From: Clostridia bacterium
GTDB lineage: Bacteria; Bacillota; Clostridia; TANB77; CAG-508
Direction: 5' to 3'
DNA: 64,000 nucleotides
Assembly: GCA_017510245.1 (NCBI GenBank)
Contig: JAFWNQ010000025.1
Coordinates: 1 to 64,000, forward strand
This document shows positions 26,033-35,514 of the stretch, one piece after another. Position numbers and translations under genes: made by a program. The notes below the pieces were generated by a model, which was not told the DNA's origin, searched no databases, and worked only from the letters and a program-made list of their open reading frames with translations. Position 1 is the stretch's first letter; every line of letters starts with the position of its first letter.

Positions 26033-26875
26033 ATGAAAAGAATTATTAGAGTATTATTAATGGTTTTAGTGGTTGTATTTTTATTGATGTGTAAAACAAG
26101 CCTAGTAATCGCTGGATTACCAACAAATCCTGATTTGAAAGTTAAAATCAAATCAGATACTTCTGATTTGAAAAGCAAAAATAAAGTTTATTACAATGTT
26201 AGCCTTATTGATGTGGTTAATATAGATACTGAAAAATCAACAAGTTTTGAAGCCACAGTTAGTTATGATAGTTCTCTTTTAACTAATATGAGTATTAGTG
26301 GTCAAAATGGTTGGAGTGCAACTAAAAATGGAAATAAGATTTTGTTAGAATGTGATTCTTTTAATGCTGAACAGACTATTGCGACTATTAGTTTTGATGT
26401 AAAAACTCCTGTTCAAAAGACTACAAAAACAAAAATAAGTTTAACAAGTGTGACAGTTGATATACTTAATGAACATAATGCTGCATTTGAAAAAGTAGAT
26501 TCTGATGAAATTACAATAGGGGCTACAAGTGGAGGTTCATCTTCACAAAATGAAATACCATCACAAACAACTAATAGTGTAGAAAATGAGATAACAAGTA
26601 AAATACCAAGAACAACTGGAAATGAGGAAGTTATATATTCACAAGGAACACAAGGTGAATCTAGTATAAGTAGAAATACTAATTCAAACAATTCTGCTAA
26701 CACAAGTAATGGAAGTTCTCAAAAATTAAATACTATAGAAGCAGTTAAAGACTCAACAACTAGTAATAAACCTATACCACAAGCTGGTAGAACAGCAGTT
26801 ATATATATAGTAATCATAGCAATAGCTATAATAGGTGTATACACATTTATTAGAGATAAAAAGTTTTATGATTAA
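26033..26875 (+). CDS. Membrane-anchored cohesin-like protein
   Basis: A 280-aa surface protein: signal peptide (residues 1-28), one domain (about 33-165) with the cohesin pattern FEATVSYDSSLL, GNKILLECDS and ATISFDVKT, a Ser/Thr/Asn-rich linker (165-250) and a C-terminal membrane helix (about 253-273) followed by RDKKFYD. There is no LPXTG sorting signal, so it would be tethered by the helix. Cohesins bind dockerins, and the neighbour at 23430 ends in one. The cohesin call rests on pattern and context, so a related carbohydrate-binding beta-sandwich is possible. Confidence 0.7.
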   Translation: MKRIIRVLLMVLVVVFLLMCKTSLVIAGLPTNPDLKVKIKSDTSDLKSKNKVYYNVSLIDVVNIDTEKSTSFEATVSYDSSLLTNMSISGQNGWSATKNGNKILLECDSFNAEQTIATISFDVKTPVQKTTKTKISLTSVTVDILNEHNAAFEKVDSDEITIGATSGGSSSQNEIPSQTTNSVENEITSKIPRTTGNEEVIYSQGTQGESSISRNTNSNNSANTSNGSSQKLNTIEAVKDSTTSNKPIPQAGRTAVIYIVIIAIAIIGVYTFIRDKKFYD

Positions 26876-26951
26876 TATTAGTTTGAAGATATTAAATTAG
26901 AAAAAATCTTGATTCAAACATATAGGGACTTTAGAAAGGAATTTTAAAATA

Positions 26952-27653
26952 ATGGAAAACGAAGAAATTGATTTAAAAGAGGTAATTAATTTATTTTGGG
27001 AAAAAAGAGCAATTATTTTAGTGGCATTAATTATCTCAATAGTTTTAGGATGTGTATATACAATGTATTTAAAAGAGCCTAAATACACATCATCAGTTAC
27101 ATTACTTTTGGCACAAAAAGATGCTTCAGGAGATGGATCAAAAGCAGTAACACAAACTGATGTAACACTAAATGATAAGTTAATAGCTACATATAAAGAA
27201 TTGGCAAAAAGCAATTCAGTGGTTAGAGAGGTTATAAACAATTTAAATATCAATATGACTGAAGGAAAGCTTAAATCTGAAATAAATGTTACAGCAGTTA
27301 AAGATACACAAATATTAAAGATTTCAGTTACTGATTTGCAAGCTGTACAGGCACAGAAAATTGCAAATGAGCTTAGCCAGGTTTTTGTGAAGAAAACGGC
27401 AGATTTATATAAGATTGATAATATTAATATTGTGGATGAAGCTGAAATACCATCTGGACCAAGTAATGTAAACCACAAAAAGGACTTATTGATTTTTATG
27501 GCTGGTGGTGTTGTAGTAGCTATAATTGTTATATTGTTAATTAATGTATTAGATACTACTGTAAAATCAGCAGCTGATGTTGAAAAATCTGTTGATTTAA
27601 TGATTTTGGCTGAAGTACCTGAATGTAATTTTGATGGAAAGAAAATCGTATAG
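26952..27653 (+). CDS. cpsC: Wzz/CpsC-type chain-length determinant, tyrosine kinase adaptor
   Basis: A 233-aa polysaccharide co-polymerase with two membrane helices (about 20-39 and 177-198) flanking an extracellular domain. The N-terminus MENEEIDLKEVINLFWEKR is the Wzz family opening, and PSGPSNVNHKKDLLIF is the conserved proline-rich motif before helix 2. In Firmicutes this protein activates the separate cytoplasmic kinase encoded next (27666). The gene set CpsC-CpsD-CpsB controls polymer length and export. Confidence 0.93.
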   Translation: MENEEIDLKEVINLFWEKRAIILVALIISIVLGCVYTMYLKEPKYTSSVTLLLAQKDASGDGSKAVTQTDVTLNDKLIATYKELAKSNSVVREVINNLNINMTEGKLKSEINVTAVKDTQILKISVTDLQAVQAQKIANELSQVFVKKTADLYKIDNINIVDEAEIPSGPSNVNHKKDLLIFMAGGVVVAIIVILLINVLDTTVKSAADVEKSVDLMILAEVPECNFDGKKIV

Positions 27654-27665
27654 GTGGGAGGAAAA

Positions 27666-28586
27666 ATGAAGAAAGAAATAATTACAAGTGTAGATCCTAA
27701 ATCTCCAGTTTCTGAAGTGTTTAGAGCTCTAAGAACTAACTTACAATACTTAAATAAAAATGATGGTGTACAAACTATTTTAATTACTAGTACTATGCAA
27801 GGAGAAGGAAAATCATTTGTTGCTGCAAATTTAGCAGTAACTTTTGCACAAGCAGGCAAAGATGTTTTAATAATTGATACAGATATGCGTAGGCCTAGAC
27901 AGAATAAAATTTTTGATACTGATTTATATCCAGGACTATCTAACTTTTTATCTGGAGTTAATATATATAGAAGCTCTCATGAAGTTAAGCTTAAAGAGTG
28001 TATATACAAAACAAAGATAGATAATCTAAGTTTATTACCAGCTGGAAACATTCCTCCAAACCCATCAGAACTTTTACAATCAGAAAAACTTCCAGAACTT
28101 ATAAAAGAATTAAAAGGAATGTTTGACGTTTTGATTTTTGATGGAGCACCTTGCTTATTGGTTACAGATGCAACTTTAGTATCAAGACTAGTAGATGCTA
28201 CTATTTTAGTGTGCTCACAGAGAAAAACAAGAATAGAAGAATTAAAAGAAGCTAAAACAAGAATAAAAAGAGTTGGTGGAAATATAGCTGGTGTTGTTTT
28301 AAATAGAGTTAAAGTATCTAGCAAAAAATATGGAGAGAAATATTATTATGCTAGTACTGAAAAAGAAAATAAGTCAAGAAAACATCAAGCATCTAAGCGT
28401 AAAAAAGATTATTTTGCATATGAAGAAGATGTTGATGATGATGTTGAATATATTGAGCCAAAAGAAGAAACTAAAAAAAGAACTACAACGAAGAGTAGAA
28501 AATCTGAACCAACTGATAGTTCTAATTCAGATAAAATAAGAGAAATATTGGCTGAAATTAATAAAGTAAAAGAGGATAATAAATAA
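27666..28586 (+). CDS. cpsD: CpsD/CapB family tyrosine-protein kinase
   Basis: BY-kinase that autophosphorylates a C-terminal tyrosine cluster. The 306-aa protein has Walker A MQGEGKSFVAANLAVTFAQ, Walker A' VLIIDTDMRRP and Walker B VLIFDGAP. The tail has tyrosines in KKYGEKYYYAS, DYFAYEED and VEYIEP and ends in a long charged extension. ATG 27666 is chosen because the GGGAGGA before it is the ribosome site; a GTG at 27654 would lie across that site. The stop codon overlaps the next start by one base. Confidence 0.95.
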   Translation: MKKEIITSVDPKSPVSEVFRALRTNLQYLNKNDGVQTILITSTMQGEGKSFVAANLAVTFAQAGKDVLIIDTDMRRPRQNKIFDTDLYPGLSNFLSGVNIYRSSHEVKLKECIYKTKIDNLSLLPAGNIPPNPSELLQSEKLPELIKELKGMFDVLIFDGAPCLLVTDATLVSRLVDATILVCSQRKTRIEELKEAKTRIKRVGGNIAGVVLNRVKVSSKKYGEKYYYASTEKENKSRKHQASKRKKDYFAYEEDVDDDVEYIEPKEETKKRTTTKSRKSEPTDSSNSDKIREILAEINKVKEDNK

Positions 28587-29293
28587 TGATAGATATTCAT
28601 ACACACATTTTACCTTGCATTGATGATGGAGCTAAAAGTATAGAAGAGACATTAAAAATGATAAACGAAGCCTATATGGCTGGATTTACAGAAATAATAA
28701 CTACTTCACATTATATTGATGGGCATTTTGATGTTAATAAAGATGACAGACAACTACTCATAGATAATATAGAAGAGCTAATTTCTGTAGACTTAAAATT
28801 GCACAATGGAGCAGAATCATATATTACACCTAATCTTGTAGAACTATATAATGAAGGGCAAATCCCAACATTAGCTAATAGTAGATATGCACTTTTTGAA
28901 TTACCTATGAATACTGAAATATTATATGCTGATAGTATAATAAATGAGTTGATAAATAATAACTATATTCCAGTAATAGCTCATCCAGAAAGATATCAAT
29001 TTGTACAAAAGAATATAAAAAAAGCATATGATTTTATAGAAAGAGGAGCACTACTTCAGTGCAACTATGGAAGTTTTATAGGAAGATATGGAAATGAAGC
29101 ACAGAAAATAGCAATAAAATTATTAAAGAATGATCAGATTACTTTTTTAGGTACAGATACTCATAGATGTGATTCGATTTATACTAAAATAGATGATATT
29201 ATTCAAAAACTTGAAAAGACTGTAGGTATAGATAAAGTTGAAGAACTAACAGTTGAGAATCCTAAAAAGATATTAAATAATGAATATATATAA
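28586..29293 (+). CDS. cpsB: CpsB/CapC/YwqE PHP-type tyrosine phosphatase
   Basis: Metal-dependent phosphatase of the PHP superfamily that dephosphorylates the CpsD kinase. The 235-aa protein starts MIDIHTHILPCIDDGAKS with the first metal ligands, followed by TTSHY, IPVIAHPERY and LGTDTHRCD. Length is typical. It overlaps cpsD by one base (taATG), a clear sign of coupling, and closes the CpsC-D-B set and the first polysaccharide locus. Confidence 0.94.
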   Translation: MIDIHTHILPCIDDGAKSIEETLKMINEAYMAGFTEIITTSHYIDGHFDVNKDDRQLLIDNIEELISVDLKLHNGAESYITPNLVELYNEGQIPTLANSRYALFELPMNTEILYADSIINELINNNYIPVIAHPERYQFVQKNIKKAYDFIERGALLQCNYGSFIGRYGNEAQKIAIKLLKNDQITFLGTDTHRCDSIYTKIDDIIQKLEKTVGIDKVEELTVENPKKILNNEYI

Positions 29294-29305
29294 AGGAGGA
29301 AGTAT

Positions 29306-29320
29306 ATGCCTTGTATTTAG
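29306..29320 (+). other. Five-codon mini-ORF with a strong ribosome site
   Basis: An AAAGGAGG at 29292-29299 is followed by ATG and the codons for MPCI, then a stop, 22 bases before the pgi start. The strongest ribosome site in this gap therefore serves a four-residue peptide rather than pgi itself, which has only AAAAAAGAGG. It may couple translation of pgi to cpsB or be a remnant of an older gene start. Confidence 0.35.
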
Positions 29321-29341
29321 CAAAGCATAGAAAAAAGAGGT

Positions 29342-30646
29342 ATGGCTAATATTAAAATTGATTTATCAAATGTAGGAATTAGTAAAGAAGAAATACTTGA
29401 ACACTATCAAGTTGTTGAAGATGTTCATGATGAATTAATAGAAAAATCTGGAGACCCAAATGACTTTGTCGGATGGCTAAAGCTTCCTAGTACTTATATT
29501 AAAAGCAAAGAATATGAAAAGATAAAAAAAGCTGCAGAAAAAATACAATCAGATTCTGATGTTCTACTAGTAATAGGAATAGGAGGATCTTATCTTGGAG
29601 CAAGAGCTGTTATTGAAGCTTTACACAGCTCGATATATAGCGAAGATCCATGTAAAACGAAGATAATATATGTAGGAAACAACTTAAGCCCTGTATATAT
29701 AAATGACGTAATTCAAGCAATATCTGGTAAAGACTTTAGTATTAATGTTATTTCAAAATCGGGAACAACTACAGAGCCAGCAATAGCTTTCAGAATTTTT
29801 AGGGAAATAATTGAAAATAAATATGGCTTAGATGAAGCAAGAAAAAGAATATATGTTACAACAGATAGCAAAAAAGGAGCTTTAAAGCAACTTGCTAAGT
29901 CTGAAAATTATGAAACATTTGTTATTCCAGATGATGTAGGAGGAAGATTCTCTGTACTAACACCTGTTGGATTATTACCAATAGCGGCTAGCGGAATTGA
30001 TATAGATGAATTAATGAATGGAGCAATAGTTGCTGAAGACAAATATGCTGACAAGTCACTAGAATATAATGAATGTTATCAATATGCAGTTATTAGAAAT
30101 TTATTATATGATAATGGAAAATCAATTGAGATGCTAGAAACTTATGAACCAAAATTACATTATTTTATAGAATGGTGGAAACAGCTTTTTGGAGAAAGTG
30201 AAGGAAAAGATGGAAAAGGCTTATTCCCTGCAGGAGCAGAGTTTACTACAGATTTACATTCATTAGGGCAATATATCCAAGAGGGAAGAAGACTTATGTT
30301 TGAGACTGTGTTAAATTTTGAAGAATCTAATTCAGATATCACAATAAACACAGATGAAGATAATCTAGACAACTTAAACTACTTAACTGGAAAAAATCTT
30401 TCTTTTGTAAATAGGAAAGCAATGGAAGGAACAATACAAGCACATATTGATGGTGGAGTTCCAAATATATTGGTTAATGTAAAAAAACTAAATGCTGAAA
30501 CCATTGGGGAACTAATTTATTTCTTTGAAAAAGCATGTGCTATGTCTGCTGAACTATTAGAAGTAAATCCATTTAATCAACCAGGTGTAGAAAAATACAA
30601 AAATAACATGTTTAGACTTCTAAAGAAGCCAGGATATGAGAAATAG
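29342..30646 (+). CDS. pgi: Glucose-6-phosphate isomerase
   Basis: Interconverts glucose-6-phosphate and fructose-6-phosphate, joining glycolysis to sugar-nucleotide supply for the polysaccharide locus upstream. The 434-aa length fits the short Firmicutes form. Motifs: [53 protein letters not shown] and the C-terminal [15 protein letters not shown], which includes the usual catalytic lysine region. Weak own ribosome site, see the mini-ORF at 29306. Confidence 0.97.
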   Translation: MANIKIDLSNVGISKEEILEHYQVVEDVHDELIEKSGDPNDFVGWLKLPSTYIKSKEYEKIKKAAEKIQSDSDVLLVIGIGGSYLGARAVIEALHSSIYSEDPCKTKIIYVGNNLSPVYINDVIQAISGKDFSINVISKSGTTTEPAIAFRIFREIIENKYGLDEARKRIYVTTDSKKGALKQLAKSENYETFVIPDDVGGRFSVLTPVGLLPIAASGIDIDELMNGAIVAEDKYADKSLEYNECYQYAVIRNLLYDNGKSIEMLETYEPKLHYFIEWWKQLFGESEGKDGKGLFPAGAEFTTDLHSLGQYIQEGRRLMFETVLNFEESNSDITINTDEDNLDNLNYLTGKNLSFVNRKAMEGTIQAHIDGGVPNILVNVKKLNAETIGELIYFFEKACAMSAELLEVNPFNQPGVEKYKNNMFRLLKKPGYEK

Positions 30647-30659
30647 TATAAAAATGAAT

Positions 30660-30686
30660 GGCTGAGGTGTTATAAATACCTCAGCC
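30660..30686 (+). terminator. Hairpin after pgi
   Basis: GGCTGAGGT pairs perfectly with ACCTCAGCC around a 9-base loop, 13 bases after the pgi stop. The following TATATGTT is a poor T-run, so some read-through into the flavodiiron gene is likely. Confidence 0.6.
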
Positions 30687-30715
30687 TATATGTTAATTAG
30701 AGAAAGGAATATAAA

Positions 30716-31918
30716 ATGAGAGGTATTACTAAAAATATAAAATATGTTGGTGTTAACGACAACGAAATAGACTTGTTTGAAGGACAATACAATGTACCAA
30801 ATGGAATGACGTATAATTCTTATTTGATATTAGATGATAAGATTGCATTAATGGACACAGTGGATAAAACTAAAACAGTTGAATGGATTAATAATTTAGA
30901 AATGTTTTTAGAAGATAGAGAACCTGACTATTTGGTAATATCTCATATGGAGGAAGATCATGCTGGAAGTATAGAGAGAGCTTTAAACAAGTATCCTAAA
31001 ATGAAAGTGGTTCTTAATGCTATCTCATTAAGAATGTTTGGGCAATTCTTTGATATTGATATTTCAAATAGAACTTTATTAGTTAAAGAAGGAGATACTC
31101 TAGAACTAGGAAATCATACTTTAAAATTTATAATGGCTTCAATGGTACATTGGCCAGAAGTAATGTTTAGCTATGAAGAGAATACTAATACTCTATTTTC
31201 AGCAGATGCATTTGGAAAATTTGGTGCAAACAAGACAGAAGAAGATACTATATATAGTTATTCTAATACTGATAAAGTTGACTGGAAAGAATTGTGGGAT
31301 GATGAAGCTAGAAGATATTACATAAATATTTGTGGAAAATATGGACCACAAGTACAAGTTGTATTAGGAAAGCTAAGTACACTTAATGTAGAAGTAAAAA
31401 CTATATGTCCATTACATGGTCCAGTTCTTTCAGGAGATTTATCTCATTATTTGGACTTATATGATAAATGGAGCAAATATGAACCAGAAACTGATGGAAC
31501 GTTGATTGTATATGGAACAATTCATGGTAATACTGAGGAAGCAGCAAAAGAGTTATTTAATATGTTGAAAGAAAAAGGAAAAGAAGCTGAGATTATGGAT
31601 ATCGCACGATGTGATATGTCAGAAGCAATTTCAAAAGCATATAAGTATAAAAATTTAGCTATAGTATGTGTAACTTATAATATGTCAATATTTCCAAATA
31701 TGAATTTATTTATAACAATGCTTAAAGAAAAGAATTATCAAAACAGAAATCTTGCAATAGTTGAAAATGGAACATGGGCTCCAAATGCTGCCAATGTTAT
31801 TAAAAAATCTTTAGGTGAATTAAAAGATATAAATATAGTTGAGCCAATTATAACAATAAAATCAAAACTAAATGAGGAAACTAAAAAGAAATTAGAAGAA
31901 TTAGCAGAAAACATATAA
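30716..31918 (+). CDS. fprA: FprA-type flavodiiron protein
   Basis: Reduces O2 to water or NO to N2O in anaerobes, using electrons from rubredoxin. The 400-aa protein has a beta-lactamase-like diiron domain (about 1-250) with SHMEEDHAGS, MASMVHWPEVMF, SADAFGKFG and CPLHGPVLSGD, then a C-terminal flavodoxin domain (about 255-395) with YGTIHGNTEEAAKELF and ENGTWAPNAA. A rubredoxin gene, its usual donor, lies 158 bases downstream. Ribosome site AGAAAGGAA. Confidence 0.96.
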   Translation: MRGITKNIKYVGVNDNEIDLFEGQYNVPNGMTYNSYLILDDKIALMDTVDKTKTVEWINNLEMFLEDREPDYLVISHMEEDHAGSIERALNKYPKMKVVLNAISLRMFGQFFDIDISNRTLLVKEGDTLELGNHTLKFIMASMVHWPEVMFSYEENTNTLFSADAFGKFGANKTEEDTIYSYSNTDKVDWKELWDDEARRYYINICGKYGPQVQVVLGKLSTLNVEVKTICPLHGPVLSGDLSHYLDLYDKWSKYEPETDGTLIVYGTIHGNTEEAAKELFNMLKEKGKEAEIMDIARCDMSEAISKAYKYKNLAIVCVTYNMSIFPNMNLFITMLKEKNYQNRNLAIVENGTWAPNAANVIKKSLGELKDINIVEPIITIKSKLNEETKKKLEELAENI

Positions 31919-31929
31919 TTTAAACAGGG

Positions 31930-32022
31930 ATGCCAAGATTGACAATAGGCGACAAGATATTGTCAAAGCTATCTACATCCATTGACAAGACTCTTGGAAA
32001 AACTAGTGAAAGCAACAGCTGA
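31930..32022 (+). other. Possible decayed small ORF between fprA and rubredoxin
   Basis: A 30-codon frame (MPRLTIGDKILSKLS...) ends at 32022, and an overlapping +1 frame continues as [16 protein letters not shown]. Together they look like one small protein split by a frameshift, but no family was recognised. A small inverted repeat (GACAATA/TATTGTC, 31941-31964) lies inside. It could also be plain intergenic sequence. Confidence 0.25.
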
Positions 32023-32076
32023 AGAAGCTGATGTTAATATATTATTTGAGAAATGATTCTCAGGAAGGAGCAAATA

Positions 32077-32214
32077 ATGAAATACAAATGTACAATATGT
32101 GGATACATTTATGATGAAGAAAAAGAAGGAGTAAAATTCGAAGATTTACCAGAAGATTGGACATGCCCACTTTGTGGTGTAGGAAAAGATATGTTTGAAA
32201 AAGTTGAAGAATAG
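32077..32214 (+). CDS. Rubredoxin
   Basis: A 45-aa electron carrier with a single Fe(Cys)4 site: CTICGYIYD near the start and CPLCGVGKD near the end, the two CxxC pairs, plus the conserved [11 protein letters not shown] between them. It is slightly shorter than typical (about 52 aa). AGGAAGGAG lies six bases before the ATG. It probably delivers electrons to the flavodiiron protein upstream for oxygen or NO detoxification. Confidence 0.97.
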   Translation: MKYKCTICGYIYDEEKEGVKFEDLPEDWTCPLCGVGKDMFEKVEE

Positions 32215-32220
32215 TTTTAG

Positions 32221-32257
32221 ACGAGAAATCTTTTAAATAAGGTTTCTTGTTTTTTTT
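32221..32257 (+). terminator. Intrinsic terminator after rubredoxin
   Basis: A 10-bp stem with two G-U pairs (ACGAGAAATC/GGTTTCTTGT) followed by eight T residues. It ends the fprA-rubredoxin unit. Confidence 0.8.
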
Positions 32258-32296
32258 AGGTTTAGTTTTGGAGTATATGAGAATTACACATAAAAA

Positions 32297-32325
32297 TTGA
32301 TTTTTTTGCTAAAATATGCTATAAT
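32297..32325 (+). promoter_or_regulatory. Promoter of the Ig-repeat dockerin gene
   Basis: TTGATT, 17 bases, TATAAT, 45 bases before the preferred ATG at 32371. Confidence 0.65.
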
Positions 32326-32370
32326 TAAGTGATGGGGAAACCTTTCTATATGAAGAAAGGAATGATATAT

Positions 32371-35300
32371 ATGAAAAAATCAATTATTAGAAATTTAATA
32401 GTATTTTTTATATCATTAATAATATTTTTTATTCCAAGTTTAACATATTCATATGAGAATATATTATTTGGAGATATAAATGGTGATGGCAAGGTAGATT
32501 CAATAGATCTACTTTATATTATGAGGCACATCGTAGCAGAAAATGGATATGAACATAAGGAATGGATTTTAGAAGGCGAAAAGTTTAATGTAGCAGATGT
32601 GACTCAAAATGGTGCAGTAAATTCAAGTGACTTATTAGTGATATTAAGATATATAGCAGCAAAAAATAATCCAGAAGAGATAGGAATAAAACATAAAGAT
32701 TGGTTAGAATTAAAAGTAATAAATGTAAAAAAGGAAGATAGTAGAAAGAATCAAGAAGATAATTCATCTTATTCACAAAATGCAATAAAAGAAAACAATA
32801 ACATAGAAATAGATAATAAAGTTGAAGAACCAGATGTAAAAGAAGATGAAATAAAATCGATAAAACTAAATAAATCATTAATAGAAATAGAAAAAGAAGA
32901 AACAGAACAAGTAATAGCAATAGTAGAGCCAAAAGAATCAAACAATGAAATAATAGAATGGAAAGTATTAAATACACAAATAGCAGAAGTAGATGAAACA
33001 GGAAAAATCACAGGTAAGAAAAATGGAGAGACAATAGTAATAGCAAGAACAACAAATGGAAAAGAAGCAGTAAGTAAAGTAAGAGTAGGAACATATCCAA
33101 AGGCAATAGTAATAAATAAAGAAGAAGTAAAAATAGACTTAAGTAAAAAAAGAACAGAGAAGGTTGAAGTAAGAGTAGAACCAGAAGATGCAAGTAACAA
33201 AGAAGTAGAGATAGAGAATAGTAATGAAAGAGTAGCAACAATAGATAAAGAAGGAAAGATAACAGCTAAGGAGAATGGGGATACAGAATTAACATTTAAG
33301 ACAGCAAATGGAATAGAGAAAAAGATAAAAGTAAAAGTAGAAACAAGTGCAATTGGAGTGAAATTAGATAAGAACTATGTACAATTAGATTTAAGTCAAA
33401 ATAAAGAAAGTATAGTAAAAGCAACAGTAGAACCAAGTACAGCAAGTAATAAAGAAGTAACATATACAAGCAGTAATGAGAGAGTAGCAACAGTAGATAA
33501 GAACGGCAAGATAACAGCAAAAGGAAATGGAGAAACAAACATAATAGTAAAAACAACAAATGGAAAAGAAGCAGTATGTAAAGTAGAAGTACAAACAGTG
33601 GCAACAAAGATAAACATGGACAAAAGTGTAAGTATAGACCTGAGCAAAGAAAAAGAGAAGACAATAAAAGTTGAAGTAGAACCAAAAGATGCAAAAAATA
33701 AATCAGTAATGATAAGAAGCAGCAATGAAGAAGTAGCTACAATAGATGCAAATGGAACAATAAAAGCAAAGAAAAATGGAGAAGCAACAATAACAGCGGA
33801 GATAGCAGGAACAGATATAGTAGAGACATGTAAAGTAACAGTTATAACAAGTCCAACAGGGTTAAAGCTAAGTAAAACAAACGTAAGCTTAGATGTAAGT
33901 GAAACAAAATCAACAAAACTAACAGCAGAAGTAGAGCCAAGTACAGCTAGTAATAAAAATATAAAATGGACGAATGGAAATAGTGAAATAGTATATTTAA
34001 GTTCAACAGGAGAAGAAGCAACACTAACAGGATTAGAAAATGGGGAAGCAACGATAATTGCAACAATAGAAGGAACGAATATAAGTAAAGAATGTAAAGT
34101 AACTGTTACAACAAGTCCAAAGAGTATAAAACTAAACAAAACTAGTGCAACTTTAGATATGAGTGGAACAAAAACAATACAACTAAGTGCAACAATAGAA
34201 CCAAGTACAGCAAGCAACAAAGAAATAACATATATTAGCAGTAACACGAGTATAGCAACAGTAGATAAAAATGGAAAAGTAGCAGGCAAGAAAAATGGAA
34301 CTGCAACAATAACTGCAAAAACATCTAACAATAAAGAATCGAAATGTACAATAACAGTACTAACCAATCCAACAGGAATACAATTAAACAAGAGTAGTTT
34401 ATCAATTAGAAATGGAAAAACAGCAATATTAACAGCAAAAGTTTTACCAAGTACAGTATCAAATAAAACGGTAACATGGAGTAGTAGCAACAAAGCAATA
34501 GCAGCAGTAGACAAAAATGGAAAAGTAACAGGCAAGAAAGTGGGAAGTGCAACAATTCTTGCAAAAACTAGCAATGGAAAAAAAGCATCATGTAAAATTA
34601 CAGTAATAAGAAAATATAACAATGATAGTTTAGAGCCAGATACTAAAAATTCTATTCTTGGTTGGCAAGAATACAATAAATACTATGGTTCGTATTATAT
34701 TACACAAACAGGAGCTTACGATGGTACTCACATTATAGCAGCTCAAAATGATGGAGTAATAAAAACACCTCGAGAAGTTGGTAGAAATGGAGGAAGACTA
34801 GCTTGGTATAATATAAAAACAGGTAAATTAACTAATACTTTAAAAATTGGACCAGAGGGATATCATATGGCTAGAATGGCTTATGATAGTGACAGGAATA
34901 TGGTTTTAGTAGGAGTTGTTGGAGAAAATAAACTAATACAAGTAAACAATTCTACAAAAAAATTTGCTTCGCAAAAATATACATACTTATCAGATGGAAC
35001 ATATAATTTGGCTTATGATTCTTATAATCATCAGCTATTAGGCTTCGCTGGAAATAATATTAATTTCTATAAATACAACAAGAATACTAATAAATATGTA
35101 AAAACTAAAAGTATCAAACTAAAGCCATCGGGTGTTTCAGGATATCCAGAGAACTTCTGCACAGATGGAGATGTAATATATGCTGTATATAGAATGGGAG
35201 GTTCAGTACCTAATGGAAAAGTTTTAGCATTTGATATAAACAGTGGAAAGTTAGTAGAAAGCCATAAGGAAAACGGTAGTAAATTTTATGTATACAAAAA

Positions 35301-35397
35301 TACAACGTCAGGACACGTACAAGATGCAATTATAGACAGTGAAGGAAAAATGTGGATGATTTGCGGACAAGTCTATTGGAAAGTAAAGAATTATTAA
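32371..35397 (+). CDS. Secreted protein: N-terminal dockerin, seven Ig-like repeats, propeller-like C-terminus
   Basis: A 1008-aa exported protein. Residues 1-29 form a signal peptide; about 32-100 a dockerin with two loops, GDINGDGKVDSIDLL and DVTQNGAVNSSDLL; 100-175 a charged spacer; then seven repeats of about 83 aa with the bacterial Ig-like (BIG2) pattern (VEPSTASNKEVTYTSSN, TVDKNGKITAKGNG, TTNGKEAVCKV); then a 260-aa C-terminal domain with repeated short strands (LAWYNIKTGKL, LAYDSYNHQLLGF, VLAFDINSGKL) like a beta-propeller. ATG 32371 fits the signal peptide and AGAAAGGA upstream; GTG/ATG at 32329 would add 14 residues. Likely a surface adhesin or scaffold client. Confidence 0.85.
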   Translation: MKKSIIRNLIVFFISLIIFFIPSLTYSYENILFGDINGDGKVDSIDLLYIMRHIVAENGYEHKEWILEGEKFNVADVTQNGAVNSSDLLVILRYIAAKNNPEEIGIKHKDWLELKVINVKKEDSRKNQEDNSSYSQNAIKENNNIEIDNKVEEPDVKEDEIKSIKLNKSLIEIEKEETEQVIAIVEPKESNNEIIEWKVLNTQIAEVDETGKITGKKNGETIVIARTTNGKEAVSKVRVGTYPKAIVINKEEVKIDLSKKRTEKVEVRVEPEDASNKEVEIENSNERVATIDKEGKITAKENGDTELTFKTANGIEKKIKVKVETSAIGVKLDKNYVQLDLSQNKESIVKATVEPSTASNKEVTYTSSNERVATVDKNGKITAKGNGETNIIVKTTNGKEAVCKVEVQTVATKINMDKSVSIDLSKEKEKTIKVEVEPKDAKNKSVMIRSSNEEVATIDANGTIKAKKNGEATITAEIAGTDIVETCKVTVITSPTGLKLSKTNVSLDVSETKSTKLTAEVEPSTASNKNIKWTNGNSEIVYLSSTGEEATLTGLENGEATIIATIEGTNISKECKVTVTTSPKSIKLNKTSATLDMSGTKTIQLSATIEPSTASNKEITYISSNTSIATVDKNGKVAGKKNGTATITAKTSNNKESKCTITVLTNPTGIQLNKSSLSIRNGKTAILTAKVLPSTVSNKTVTWSSSNKAIAAVDKNGKVTGKKVGSATILAKTSNGKKASCKITVIRKYNNDSLEPDTKNSILGWQEYNKYYGSYYITQTGAYDGTHIIAAQNDGVIKTPREVGRNGGRLAWYNIKTGKLTNTLKIGPEGYHMARMAYDSDRNMVLVGVVGENKLIQVNNSTKKFASQKYTYLSDGTYNLAYDSYNHQLLGFAGNNINFYKYNKNTNKYVKTKSIKLKPSGVSGYPENFCTDGDVIYAVYRMGGSVPNGKVLAFDINSGKLVESHKENGSKFYVYKNTTSGHVQDAIIDSEGKMWMICGQVYWKVKNY

Positions 35398-35478
35398 TAA
35401 AAATGTGATGTAAGAGGCATACAAAAATGCTCATCCACTAATGTAATATAGGATAAAAAGGAAAAAATTATTTTTCTC

Positions 35479-35507
35479 TTGACTTTTAAAAAAAATGAGA
35501 CTATAAT
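35479..35507 (+). promoter_or_regulatory. Promoter of the T-box transcript
   Basis: TTGACT, 17 bases, TATAAT. Transcription would begin about 35514, just before the T-box stem I. Confidence 0.75.
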
Positions 35508-35514
35508 ATAAATT

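Noticed and set aside
33000-34620. Regular DNA repeats as a CRISPR array
   Set aside because: The period is about 250 bases, the repeats vary, and they are in frame within a protein of Ig-like domains. No short identical repeats with unique spacers occur in the window.
33396-34676. Long minus-strand reading frame (426 codons) and several other antisense frames across the Ig-repeat gene
   Set aside because: They mirror the repetitive, purine-rich codons of the sense gene, give Leu/Val/Phe-rich low-complexity proteins and have no ribosome sites or family motifs. The + strand protein has a signal peptide, dockerin and repeats.
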